Source: DTU053 sp012520115
GTDB lineage: Bacteria; Bacillota; Clostridia; Oscillospirales; Acutalibacteraceae
Length of the DNA: 64,000 nt
NCBI GenBank assembly: GCA_050953725.1
Contig: JBMNNB010000001.1
Coordinates: 620,001 to 684,000, forward strand
Reading direction: 5' to 3'
Part shown: one piece after another, positions 50,744 to 59,386 of the stretch
Position numbering within the stretch: position 1 is the first letter of the stretch
Layout of the letters: every line of letters starts with the position of its first letter
The notes under the pieces: model-generated
The model's database searches: none
Seen by the model: only the letters and a program-made list of their open reading frames with translations
Told to the model about the DNA's origin: nothing
Made by a program: the position numbers and the translations under genes

Positions 50744-51376
50744 GTGGAAAGACAGGTCGTAATTCTTGATCATCCACTTATTCAGCATAAGCTGAGATTT
50801 TTACGGGATGAGAACACTGGAACAAAGGAATTCCGTAATCTTGTCAGCGAGATTGCAATGCTGATTGTTTATGAGGCAACTCGTTCGCTGCCCCTTTTCG
50901 ATGTTAAGGTTAAAACTCCCTGCGGCATTGCCGACTGCAAAGTGATTTCGGGCAGAAAGCTTGCCTTCGTTCCCATCCTTCGTGCCGGAACCGGCATGCT
51001 TGACGGCGCGCTTGCTCTCGTTCCCGCCGCAAAGGTCGGTCATATTGGCCTTTACCGCAACGAAGAGAATATGCAGCCCGTGGAGTATTACTGCAAGCTT
51101 CCCGCAGACATTGAGGAACGTGACGTCTTTGTCATGGACCCGATGCTTGCGACAGGCGGTTCAGCCATTAACGCAATTTCGCAGATAAAGAAGAGAAATC
51201 CTAAGAGCATCAAGTTTATGTGCATCATTGCCGCTCCGGAAGGCTTAAAGGCTTTAACAGAATATCATAAGGATGTCGATGTTTATTGTGCCGGTCTTGA
51301 CGACCATCTCAATGAGCACGGATACATTGTTCCCGGTCTTGGCGACGCGGGTGACAGGATATTCGGCACCAAATAG
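50744..51376 (+). CDS. upp: Uracil phosphoribosyltransferase
   Basis: Upp salvages uracil to UMP with PRPP. The 210-residue protein has ILDHPLIQHKLRFLRDENT at the N-terminus, KLAFVPILRAGTGMLDG near residue 69, the PRPP loop VFVMDPMLATGGSA near 127, and the C-terminal uracil loop DHLNEHGYIVPGLGDAGDR near 190. The start is GTG behind AAGGGGCG. It has its own promoter and terminator, followed by a uracil permease gene, giving a uracil uptake and salvage pair. Confidence 0.97.
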   Translation: MERQVVILDHPLIQHKLRFLRDENTGTKEFRNLVSEIAMLIVYEATRSLPLFDVKVKTPCGIADCKVISGRKLAFVPILRAGTGMLDGALALVPAAKVGHIGLYRNEENMQPVEYYCKLPADIEERDVFVMDPMLATGGSAINAISQIKKRNPKSIKFMCIIAAPEGLKALTEYHKDVDVYCAGLDDHLNEHGYIVPGLGDAGDRIFGTK

Positions 51377-51384
51377 TTTATATT

Positions 51385-51413
51385 TCAGTTCTCAAAAGGA
51401 ACTGATTTTTTTT
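51385..51413 (+). terminator. Terminator of upp
   Basis: TCAGTTC pairs with GAACTGA around TCAAAAG and is followed by eight T residues. Confidence 0.88.
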
Positions 51414-51498
51414 GCATAAATTTTTCGGAGGGTAGCAGGTTTGTAAAATTCATTTTTCAAATTTGTGCCAAAAGAGGGGGAGTAATAGCAAAAAAATA

Positions 51499-51688
51499 GC
51501 GGAAATCTTAGAATAAGCGGATACTTGGAGCAAATTTCCGTGCCGGGAGTCGGCATGGGGCGGGTTGTAAGGTGAAGCCGTAAAACGACTGTTACCTATA
51601 TGACCGTCCCGGTTCTGCGAGTTCTACCCTGTTTTCACACTGAAGCGTACAAGCTGTGCCAAGCAGGCTGTCGCTTGATGTGTGAAAC
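51499..51688 (+). promoter_or_regulatory. Structured leader of the uracil permease gene, unknown class
   Basis: The 317 bases between the upp terminator and uraA contain ordered pairing potential. GCGGAAAT (51499) pairs with ATTTCCGT (51534); TGCCG with CGGCA (51541-51555); GGGGCGG (51557) with CCGTCCC (51604), enclosing GGTGA/TTACC. A large hairpin follows, TTTCACAC (51633) with GTGTGAAA (51680), enclosing AAGCG/CGCTT. It matches no riboswitch class I recognise (not the purine aptamer or a PyrR site). The last stem is not followed by a T-run, so it is not a simple terminator. Boundaries are by eye. Confidence 0.45.
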
Positions 51689-51730
51689 GAAGAAAAAACA
51701 GAAATACACAAAATTGAGGAGAAAAACAGT

Positions 51731-53179
51731 ATGGCAAAAGAAAAAGTACACGGATATTTACCGGATGAAAAGCCGCCTGTCGGCAAATTACTGCTTTACG
51801 CGCTCCAGCAGGTTATTGTCATGTTCCCCGCAACAATAACCGTTGCGCTGATCACAGGTTTCCAGGTTTCAACCACGATCTTCGCCAGCGGAATTGCAAC
51901 CCTTTGCTTTATCCTGATTACCGGCAGAAAAATCCCCCTTTACTACGGCTCAAGCTTTGCTTATTTGTCTGCCGTCATCGGTCTGATGACCAGCGAAACG
52001 GTTACCAAAGCTCTTACGGCAGCTGAAATTACCCAGCTGAACGGTTTCCTTAACGGCGACCCGGGATTCTTTTCAATGCCTACAACCGCCGTCAGGTATG
52101 CACAGGTCGGTATAGTAATGTCCGGTCTTGTTTCCATCGCCGCCGGCCTTCTGATTAAATTCGTCGGCATCAAGGCTGTGGAAAGAATACTTCCGCCCAC
52201 CATTACCGGATCTATTGCCATGATCATCGGTCTGACCCTTGCAGGCAACGCATTGGCAGACGCAGCACCTAACGCAAATGCTACGGGCGTATTCGCCTCC
52301 GATTGGGTTTGGGTCGTATCACTGGTCACACTGCTTTCTACAATTTTGTATTCCAGATATCTCAAGGGCTTCCTCGGTCAGCTTCCTCTTCTGCTCGGTG
52401 CGGCTACCGGCTGTCTGGCAGCGGCTATTATTTACGGAGTCGGCGGTGCTGAATTAAATCTGTTCCGCTCCATCTCTGCGGAAGCTATCGATTCCCTCTG
52501 GTCCGTCGGTCCTTTCGCAATCCCGAAATTCTCACTTCCCGATTTCAGCAACAGCAAGATAGTCTGGGCTTCCATCGCCGCAATCATGCCCATCGCCATT
52601 GCGACGATCCCCGAATCCACAGCTCATATGTATCAGCTTGACATCTATGTAAATGATGTTGCAGAGAAGAAGGGCTTAAAGAAAAACAATCTTATTGAGC
52701 GTCTGCATATGAACCTTATCGGCGACGGTATCGGCGATATGATTACCGGTTTAATCGGCGGTCCCGCAGGCACCAACTACGGTGAGAACATAAGCACAAT
52801 GGCAATCACCAAGGTATTCTCCGTTCCGGTTCTTATGGTTGCAGCTGTAATCGCAATGGTTATTTCCTGCTTCACACCCCTGATTAAGGTCATTTACGGC
52901 ATTCCTCTTGCAGTTATCGGCGGCCTTGAAATCTACCTCTTCGGCGCTATCGCCGCACAGGGTATCGCAATTATGATAGACAAGAAGGCCGATATGTTCT
53001 CCGCTAAGAATATCGCAGTTATCGCTACAATTATGATAGTCGGCCTCGGCGGCCAGTATATTTACGGCGGCAACATTCCGTTCTTCGGTCTGAATATCCC
53101 CTGCATCGCAGGCGCAGCAATTTTCGGAATCATTCTCAATGCTATTCTCAGCATCGGAGAAAAGAAGCAAGCTAATTAA
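51731..53179 (+). CDS. uraA: Uracil permease (NCS2/NAT family)
   Basis: A 482-residue nucleobase transporter with about 12-14 membrane helices. NCS2 hallmarks are LLLYALQQVIVMFPATI near residue 20, YYGSSFAYL near 73, AVERILPPTITGSIAMIIG near 148, the first NAT Glu in TIPESTAHM near 295, and GGPAGTNYGENISTMAITK near 340, which is typical of uracil permeases. It sits after upp, supporting uracil as substrate; xanthine is less likely. GAGGAG lies 9 bases before the ATG. The long structured leader suggests post-initiation regulation. Confidence 0.9.
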   Translation: MAKEKVHGYLPDEKPPVGKLLLYALQQVIVMFPATITVALITGFQVSTTIFASGIATLCFILITGRKIPLYYGSSFAYLSAVIGLMTSETVTKALTAAEITQLNGFLNGDPGFFSMPTTAVRYAQVGIVMSGLVSIAAGLLIKFVGIKAVERILPPTITGSIAMIIGLTLAGNALADAAPNANATGVFASDWVWVVSLVTLLSTILYSRYLKGFLGQLPLLLGAATGCLAAAIIYGVGGAELNLFRSISAEAIDSLWSVGPFAIPKFSLPDFSNSKIVWASIAAIMPIAIATIPESTAHMYQLDIYVNDVAEKKGLKKNNLIERLHMNLIGDGIGDMITGLIGGPAGTNYGENISTMAITKVFSVPVLMVAAVIAMVISCFTPLIKVIYGIPLAVIGGLEIYLFGAIAAQGIAIMIDKKADMFSAKNIAVIATIMIVGLGGQYIYGGNIPFFGLNIPCIAGAAIFGIILNAILSIGEKKQAN

Positions 53180-53194
53180 CCTTTAACAGATACA

Positions 53195-53232
53195 AAAAGA
53201 GCGATAACCTTTACGGGTTATCGCTTTTCTTT
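53195..53232 (+). terminator. Bidirectional terminator after uraA
   Basis: AAAAGAGCGATAACC pairs with GGTTATCGCTTTT around TTTAC and is followed by CTTT. It lies between converging genes. Confidence 0.88.
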
Positions 53233-53247
53233 ATGTTTACCGCAGAC

Positions 53248-56200
53248 CTAATCCGATGCTACTACCTCAATAACAGGTGAGGTGAGAATGCCCATGGGCT
53301 TGATTCTGTACTCATAGCACCAGTTTTCGCCCTTGTGATACCAGTTTCCGGGCGAAACATAGGTCATAGAGGTGTTAGCATTGTGCAAAGAGGAGAAGGT
53401 GTTGTGCCTGTTGCCGAAGCAAAGGAATTCGATTCTATGCTTGCCGCCTTTTACACCGTTGATTCTCAGCTTGTAGGGTGAGAACACGATTTTACCCGCC
53501 TCGTCTCCGTCAATGAAAACCTTCAGCAATGAGCCTCTGTACTGATTTGCCCTTATAATAAGGTCGCAGTCGGGCACGTCAATGTCGACGAAATAGCTCA
53601 GATTGCCGCCGTAGAAGGGGAGTCCCTGCGGGGTAATATCGGAAAAGCCGATTTTATTGCTTGCGGGCAAAATGGTCTTTTCGCAGCCTCTGACCGCTAC
53701 GTCAAACTCGCCCAAGAGATAAGCATATTCGGTGGATATCCTTGCTGTAATCGGCATGACAAGCTCAAGTGTGTTCAAGCCCTTTCTTATCGGCGGAAGC
53801 TTCACCGTTTTTATATCGAGGTCGGTGAAATAGCCTGTAAATTCTACGGGGAATTCCTGACCGTTGAGCTTGCCGCTTACAAGCTCCTCTACGGCAAGCA
53901 GCGGTGAGGGGACCTCACATTCAGATGGAATCTCATATCTGAACGTGACAAAGTTCTTAGCCGGCTCGTCGGGCAATACCCATGGCTGGGTGCCGCCGCC
54001 GTCTGCGCTCGGATAGCCGAGTATCTTGCGACAGGCAAGGTCTATTCTGAGCATTTCCTCCTTTGGCTGCCATTCGCCGTCGTTCAGCTTCCATTCGGCT
54101 GAATCGAGGATATAGACATTCGGCTCGGCACGCTTGTAGCTGACAGGCTCCTTAAAGTCTATTGTTTTTATGACTTTGTCCGTTTCTTCTGCCGTCTGTA
54201 CACTTTCGGACTTTTTATTCTTATTCAGCTTGATTAACAGGCTGTCATGGCCGTGAATAATCCTGTTTATAACCGTTTTGCCGTTTGAGTAGCAGCAGTT
54301 TAATTCACTGACAGAGCCGGTCAGGGTATCATACAATTCAGGTGCGTATTCGCCCTTAATGCTGATTATATCGTCAAACGGCTCGATTGCATCGGGATTT
54401 TTCGCCTTAGTGCCGTGAACAATAAACAGCCAGAGGCAGTCAGCGTCCTCACGAAGCTGATAAATCAGATTGCCCGTGCTGTCGCCGTCCGTGTTGATAA
54501 TTGAAACCACCTTTTCGTCTGCGACAGCCCTTGCAAGTGAGTGCTTGCTGAACTGCACCTTCATTGCCCTTTCGGAAAGTCTTATTGCCCTGTCCGATTT
54601 CTCTGCATCCACAAGTGAGGGAACCTCACCGGCAAAAATCAGCTTTCCGCCTCTGTTTACAAAGGCCTCGAGGCGCTCAAGAGTTGTGGAGCGTATGGTC
54701 TTCATCGGCGGAACAATTATCGTCTCATAGGTCATTTCGCCGACGGTAAAGCCCTTTTCACCGTCCTTATAAAGCTGCGGCAGGGTAGACTCGCAGATAT
54801 AATCAAAGTCATTTTGAGTAAATAAAAGCCACTGGGTAATTCGGGCGAAATTATCATCTAAATCCTCTCTTAATCCGATGCTGCTTTGGGCGTCGGCGTA
54901 AATCAGCCAGTATGATTCAATCGGATGAATCACGCCGATTTTTACGACAGGCTTGCCCCTTGTCATGGCGGTATTCACTCTTGCATAGTGGTCCTCGATA
55001 TAGGGGTATTCCTTATACCACGGGGACTGATAGCCGATACAGGCAGGGTAATCCCTTTTTGAGGAGCCCTTCATTGACATCCAGGTCAGGTGGGGGACTC
55101 TGAGGGTAACGCCGAGAGCCGCCTGCCAGTCGCCCTGGAATTTATGCCCTCTGAAGTCATAATCCCAGCCCGTGACGCCGTAAAGCTCCGACATCATGGC
55201 CTCTCTGCCGAATTGATTCTTTGCGGACTGACATTGCTTGGCGGTGTTGTACTCCATCCATTCGCAGAGCATGTCAATGCCGGGAATGTGAAAGCTCCGG
55301 TAAGCCCTCATGGCTTCGCCTATTGACCTGGTCTGACTTTCAAGGGTGGGCTCCGAAACCATGTGACCCGTAAAGCTTATGCCGTTTTCACTGCACCATT
55401 TGTATATATTATCGACAAATGCGTTCGTAAACTTTTCGCATACATGGTCGAGGAAAAGATAGCGGATTCTTGAATAGTCCTGCCCTACGGGATTCCAGAA
55501 CAGCTCTGGCAAAACCTCCTTTAATGAATAACCTGTCGCACTTTCAAAGCTTTCGGGCAGGTCTGTTGTCCACGGGCAGACACCGTCATCGTCCGAAAAG
55601 GGCGAGGGGAGGGCGACATACTTTTTGAAACTGGGTTCATCCGTAAAAATAGCCGGGTGGGTTGTGCCGAACTTATCGCCCACATGCTTTTTATAGGCTT
55701 CATAGGTAATCTCTAAAAACTTATCAACTGCTTCCTTGCAGAGTGAATCGACCCTTGTCTGATAATTGTACCTTTCCGAAGGACGTGAGGCCTCCACATA
55801 GGCGTATCTTTTAAATCCGACCGCCTCTTCATCCTCGTCTATAACCCTTGATGAAACAAGCCCGCCGTCGTCGCTCAGAATGATGTCATAGCAGGCAAAA
55901 AGGTATGTAAGCCCCTTTTCGACTGCCTCATCCTTCGGGTCAGCCGGGAGCTTTCTTGTGGTAAAGCGAAGGCATTTTTCTCTGTACTTTGGATTCTTTG
56001 TTACAAAGCCGCCCGCATAGCCCGAGGGCCATCTGTCCTCGTCATAGAGATAGGCGAGCATGTCCTCTTTTTCGGCCTTTTGCTGGCAGAACTTAATAAA
56101 GTCCATAAACTCATCGGAAAGATAGGGAGTCTGAAGTCCCGCTCGCACGTGCATATGAAAGCCACCGAAGCCCATATCCTTCAAATCAATGATTTCCTTT

Positions 56201-56322
56201 TCCAATAAGCCTTTCGTCAGTTTGCAGTTCCATGACCAGAAAGGCGCGCCTCTGTACTCTGATGTAGGATTCTTAAACAAGGCCGTATCCAGTTCTTTGG
56301 CACGGTTTTTTTGATAAAGCAT
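53248..56322 (-). CDS. Large glycoside-hydrolase-like protein (GH106/rhamnosidase-like)
   Basis: A 1024-residue protein. The N-terminal YRGAPFWSWNCKLTKGLL, DMGFGGFHMHVRAGL and YLYDEDRWPSGYAGG segments begin a TIM-barrel domain (to about residue 450) seen in large bacterial enzymes annotated alpha-L-rhamnosidase/GH106-like. Beyond it are an alpha/beta segment with VNRGGKLIFAG near 575 (glutamine-amidotransferase-like), a linker, and C-terminal jelly-roll beta domains (about 740-1020). No signal peptide is present, suggesting intracellular action on imported oligosaccharides (inference). The ATG lacks a strong site, with GAGGTGG 5-7 bases upstream. Substrate unknown. Confidence 0.75.
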   Translation of the reverse strand: MLYQKNRAKELDTALFKNPTSEYRGAPFWSWNCKLTKGLLEKEIIDLKDMGFGGFHMHVRAGLQTPYLSDEFMDFIKFCQQKAEKEDMLAYLYDEDRWPSGYAGGFVTKNPKYREKCLRFTTRKLPADPKDEAVEKGLTYLFACYDIILSDDGGLVSSRVIDEDEEAVGFKRYAYVEASRPSERYNYQTRVDSLCKEAVDKFLEITYEAYKKHVGDKFGTTHPAIFTDEPSFKKYVALPSPFSDDDGVCPWTTDLPESFESATGYSLKEVLPELFWNPVGQDYSRIRYLFLDHVCEKFTNAFVDNIYKWCSENGISFTGHMVSEPTLESQTRSIGEAMRAYRSFHIPGIDMLCEWMEYNTAKQCQSAKNQFGREAMMSELYGVTGWDYDFRGHKFQGDWQAALGVTLRVPHLTWMSMKGSSKRDYPACIGYQSPWYKEYPYIEDHYARVNTAMTRGKPVVKIGVIHPIESYWLIYADAQSSIGLREDLDDNFARITQWLLFTQNDFDYICESTLPQLYKDGEKGFTVGEMTYETIIVPPMKTIRSTTLERLEAFVNRGGKLIFAGEVPSLVDAEKSDRAIRLSERAMKVQFSKHSLARAVADEKVVSIINTDGDSTGNLIYQLREDADCLWLFIVHGTKAKNPDAIEPFDDIISIKGEYAPELYDTLTGSVSELNCCYSNGKTVINRIIHGHDSLLIKLNKNKKSESVQTAEETDKVIKTIDFKEPVSYKRAEPNVYILDSAEWKLNDGEWQPKEEMLRIDLACRKILGYPSADGGGTQPWVLPDEPAKNFVTFRYEIPSECEVPSPLLAVEELVSGKLNGQEFPVEFTGYFTDLDIKTVKLPPIRKGLNTLELVMPITARISTEYAYLLGEFDVAVRGCEKTILPASNKIGFSDITPQGLPFYGGNLSYFVDIDVPDCDLIIRANQYRGSLLKVFIDGDEAGKIVFSPYKLRINGVKGGKHRIEFLCFGNRHNTFSSLHNANTSMTYVSPGNWYHKGENWCYEYRIKPMGILTSPVIEVVASD

Positions 56323-56465
56323 AACACCACCTCAGGTGTATTATATAACAAAGGAAGTATATTACAACAGCTAAAAATAATTATCTAATCAATCGGTTTT
56401 CGGTTGTTTTTAAGCTTGGTTACTGTTATAATGTTTTCGATATGGATAAAGTTAGGAGGGCAAAT

Positions 56466-57086
56466 ATGCAAAAGGAGCATATTTTCCGCAGTGCGTTTTT
56501 AGGCGGATTCAACAGAGAGGATGTTCTGAGGTACATAGAGGAACAGAAGCTCAATGAAGCACAGCTTATTAAGAAAATGACGGAAAAGGAAGAGGAGTTT
56601 AAAGCACTGCTCTCTCAGAAGGAGGCAGCCTTTAAGGAGGCCTTAGCCGAAAAGGACCATGCACTGAAGGATGCGGATGAGAAGATCAACCGTTTGCATG
56701 CGGATATCGCAATAGCCCTCAAGGAATGCGAAAGGCTCAAGGCCGAGAGCGATAAGAAGGAGGCCGTCGCCCAGCAACTTGGCAAAGCGATTATCGATGC
56801 GAGGGAGTATTCCGACCAGCTCATAGCAAGGTCAAAGCAGGAGGCAAAGCGCATTGATGACGCAACCGCAAAAACGGTTGATACCGTCAGCCAGAAGATA
56901 AACGAGCTTGAAACCGATATCAGCAAGACCGCAAGGCAGTTTGCCACAGCCTTTAACGCTCTGCTTGATGAACTTGAGGAGCTGAAGGAATCTTTAGGCG
57001 GCATTAATAAGCCTGATGAAATCGAGGGACAAAAGAGCATTGATGCCGTGAAGGACAATATTTTCGATATTTCCAAATCGCTTTAA
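56466..57086 (+). CDS. DivIVA-like coiled-coil protein
   Basis: A 206-residue cytosolic protein. The N-terminal IFRSAFLGGFNREDVLRYIE matches the DivIVA lipid-binding domain pattern (FxxxxxGFxxxxVxxYI). A long charged coiled coil (about residues 25-150) and a Glu/Leu-rich C-terminal helix follow. DivIVA-like proteins scaffold poles or division sites; whether this one localises so is unknown. The start MQKEHIF has AGGAGG 6 bases upstream. It is followed 12 bases later by the orphan fumarase beta gene, probably in the same transcript. Confidence 0.82.
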   Translation: MQKEHIFRSAFLGGFNREDVLRYIEEQKLNEAQLIKKMTEKEEEFKALLSQKEAAFKEALAEKDHALKDADEKINRLHADIAIALKECERLKAESDKKEAVAQQLGKAIIDAREYSDQLIARSKQEAKRIDDATAKTVDTVSQKINELETDISKTARQFATAFNALLDELEELKESLGGINKPDEIEGQKSIDAVKDNIFDISKSL

Positions 57087-57098
57087 GGATTGAAGGGA

Positions 57099-57632
57099 AT
57101 GACTGTTTACCATATAAACACAAAAGAGCTTGCTGCTTTCGCTGATAAGCTCAAAGCAGGGGACAGGGTATTCTTGAGCGGTACGGTATATACCGCAAGG
57201 GACGCCGCACATAACAGAATAAAGAAGCTGATAGAGAACGGTCAGAGCCTGCCCTTTGATATTAATGGAGCCGTCATTTATTACGCCGGCCCCACTCCCA
57301 CAAGGGACGACGGGCAGATAGGCAGCTTCGGCCCCACCACCTCATCAAGGATGGACAGTTTCACGCCCATGCTGCTCGACAAGGGTCTTGCCGCAATGAT
57401 AGGCAAGGGCGACAGAAGCGACGAGGTTTACGACGCAATTAAAAGAAACAAGGCAGTGTATTTCTGTGCAGTCGGCGGAGCGGGCGCTCTTGCGTCAAAG
57501 TGCATAAGCTCTTTAGAGGAGATTGCCTTTTTTGAGCTCGGCTGCGAATCCGTAAAAAAGCTGACTTTCGATGAATTCCCGCTGGTTGTCGGAATTGACG
57601 CATGCGGCGGCTCGGTATTCAGAAAATCATAA
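57099..57632 (+). CDS. Class I fumarate hydratase beta subunit-like protein
   Basis: A 177-residue protein matching the C-terminal (beta) part of iron-sulfur fumarases and tartrate dehydratases: LSGTVYTARDAAHNRI near residue 25, IYYAGPTPTRDDGQIGSFGPTTSSRMD (split, near 55), AMIGKGDRSDEV near 97, and GGAGALASKCI near 123. These form the substrate-binding lobe. The alpha subunit, which holds the [4Fe-4S] cysteines, is not adjacent, so a functional enzyme would need an alpha gene elsewhere. The ATG at MTVYHI has AAGGA 9 bases upstream; a TTG start three codons earlier is possible. Confidence 0.87.
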   Translation: MTVYHINTKELAAFADKLKAGDRVFLSGTVYTARDAAHNRIKKLIENGQSLPFDINGAVIYYAGPTPTRDDGQIGSFGPTTSSRMDSFTPMLLDKGLAAMIGKGDRSDEVYDAIKRNKAVYFCAVGGAGALASKCISSLEEIAFFELGCESVKKLTFDEFPLVVGIDACGGSVFRKS

Positions 57633-57718
57633 AATATTTACGCTTGTATTCAATATTGTTTTAAACCTTAGGAAGCAACATACTCATAGAATAGTAACTA
57701 CTGTTCGGAGTGATGCGA

Positions 57719-58768
57719 ATGCTTCCTTTTGATATTAAATCGGCATTTCAGGGCGGACCGCTATCAGTTATCGCTATGCTGCTTATTACTGCGGTTATTT
57801 TTGTGAACGGCTGGACGGACGCTCCGAATGCTATTGCCACCTGCATTTCGACTCGCTCACTTACTCCCGCAAAGGGCATATTACTGGCTTCATTCATGAA
57901 TTTTGCGGGCGTTTTCATAATGTCCGTAATAAACCGCTCCGTCGCCGAAACGGTCTTCGGAATAGCAAGCTTCGGCGATGATTCAAAAGTTGCGATAGCG
58001 GCCCTTTGCGCCGCACTGTTTTCGATTGTAATCTGGGCGGTTGTCGCCTGGTTCTTCGGCATACCCACAAGCGAAAGCCACGCTTTAATTGCCGGCATAA
58101 CTGGCGCTTCCTTCGCCGTCTTCGGCAGCTTTGACGGAATAGGCACCGCCGAATGGAAAAAGGTGCTTTTCGGCATCGTACTTTCCGTATTTGTCGGCTT
58201 CTCTCTGGGCTTTATAATTGTAAGCATAACCCGCATTATTATCAGGCGGTTTTCGCTTAAAGGCACGTCGGGAGCTTTTGCATTTTTACAGGCCTTGTCC
58301 TCCGCCTTCATGGCTTTTATGCACGGGGCGCAGGACGGGCAGAAATTCATAGGAGTCTTTATCCTCGGCGTTTACATAGCGGGCGGCAGAACACATACGG
58401 GAGAGTTTCATATTCCACTGTGGCTTATGGTTTTTACCGCTCTGATAATGAGCTTCGGCACCGCAACGGGCGGTTACAGAATCATTAAGTCAGTAAGCAT
58501 GGACATGGTAAGACTTAAAGCTTATCAGGGCTTTTCGGCCGACCTTGCCGGCTCTGTTTCGCTGCTTTTGTCCTCCTTTGCGGGGCTGCCCGTCAGTACA
58601 ACTCAGGCAAAGACCGCCGCCATTATGGGAGTGGGCGCCTCAAAGGGACTTCGCTTTGTAAACTGGCGCATTGCAGGCAATATGCTTGTCACATGGCTTC
58701 TGACCTTTCCGGGCTGCGCTTTTATCTCATATTTAGTCACTAAGCTGTTCTTTATTTTGATAAGTTAA
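57719..58768 (+). CDS. PiT-family inorganic phosphate transporter
   Basis: A 349-residue membrane protein of the PiT family. It shows the duplicated signature: VNGWTDAPNAIATCIST near residue 27 (GxxDxxNA) and FMHGAQDGQKFIGVF near 200, plus GIPTSESHALIAGITGA and LPVSTTQAKTAAIMG loops. These define a low-affinity cation-coupled phosphate carrier, though sulfate or molybdate variants exist. The start MLPFDIK has GGAG 8 bases upstream; the upstream GTG overlaps that site. A PhoU-like gene follows after 39 bases. Confidence 0.92.
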   Translation: MLPFDIKSAFQGGPLSVIAMLLITAVIFVNGWTDAPNAIATCISTRSLTPAKGILLASFMNFAGVFIMSVINRSVAETVFGIASFGDDSKVAIAALCAALFSIVIWAVVAWFFGIPTSESHALIAGITGASFAVFGSFDGIGTAEWKKVLFGIVLSVFVGFSLGFIIVSITRIIIRRFSLKGTSGAFAFLQALSSAFMAFMHGAQDGQKFIGVFILGVYIAGGRTHTGEFHIPLWLMVFTALIMSFGTATGGYRIIKSVSMDMVRLKAYQGFSADLAGSVSLLLSSFAGLPVSTTQAKTAAIMGVGASKGLRFVNWRIAGNMLVTWLLTFPGCAFISYLVTKLFFILIS

Positions 58769-58807
58769 GCTTTTGGCAGCTTCAAAATAACAGACGGTGG
58801 TGATAGT

Positions 58808-59365
58808 GTGAGAAAAAGATCAAATTACATAGATTCATTAAGAGAATTAACAGGTATCTTACGGCTTGAAACAGAGGATATAATAAGAATCTGTGATTTC
58901 AGTGCCGAACAGCGCTTCTTCAGTAAAAACAGCGATGAACTTTTGCATAATGCTGACAACCTGTTACGCAGAATAATCCTGAATATAACCAGGGAACTGA
59001 TTCTTGATATTGAAAAGGATGACGTGGCTTTTATTGCGCTGCAGCTAAGGGATATCGAAACACTTCTTTTATCTTTTAAAAGCAGCATTTTATATGCTTC
59101 AAAAGCGTCATTTCAGTACAAACCGCTGCTTTCTGCGCTGTCAGACTCTCTTAATACCCTTGATGATGTGTTCTCAATGCTTTCCGGCGTGAAAAAGAAC
59201 AGCGCAAGGATAAATGAGCTTTGCCTTACCTTAACGGAAAGCCTGAACGAAAAACAAATTGAGCTATTAAAGTCCGCCACAGCTCAACCGGTCTTAATAG
59301 AGACAATAAAGTCAGTTAAAAATATAGCGGAGCGGGTCATATTCGCCGTTCTGCGTGTCACGTAA
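58808..59365 (+). CDS. Diverged PhoU/DUF47-like (Pit accessory) protein
   Basis: A 185-residue, all-helical cytosolic protein beginning at a GTG with GGTGG upstream. Its NADNLLRRIILNITRELILD then EKDDVAFIALQLRDIETLL (near residues 47-85) resembles the HEADxxxxxI...F..P.dreDi..La..lDDi pattern of DUF47 proteins, which partner PiT transporters. The acidic metal-binding residues are only partly retained. Position right after the PiT gene is the main support. I rate the family call as tentative. Confidence 0.62.
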   Translation: MRKRSNYIDSLRELTGILRLETEDIIRICDFSAEQRFFSKNSDELLHNADNLLRRIILNITRELILDIEKDDVAFIALQLRDIETLLLSFKSSILYASKASFQYKPLLSALSDSLNTLDDVFSMLSGVKKNSARINELCLTLTESLNEKQIELLKSATAQPVLIETIKSVKNIAERVIFAVLRVT

Positions 59366-59386
59366 GCAAATATAAAGGGGAAAACA

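Noticed and set aside
51595..51640. Purine-riboswitch-like bits (TATATG and GTTCTACC)
   Set aside because: The spacing, the P2/P3 arms and the CCGTAAA and final GACTA elements of the purine aptamer are missing, so the match is chance.
51600..51839. Open frame of 79 codons overlapping the uraA start
   Set aside because: It lies in the structured leader and then runs out of frame through uraA; it has no ribosome binding site and its residues look like random basic/Cys sequence.
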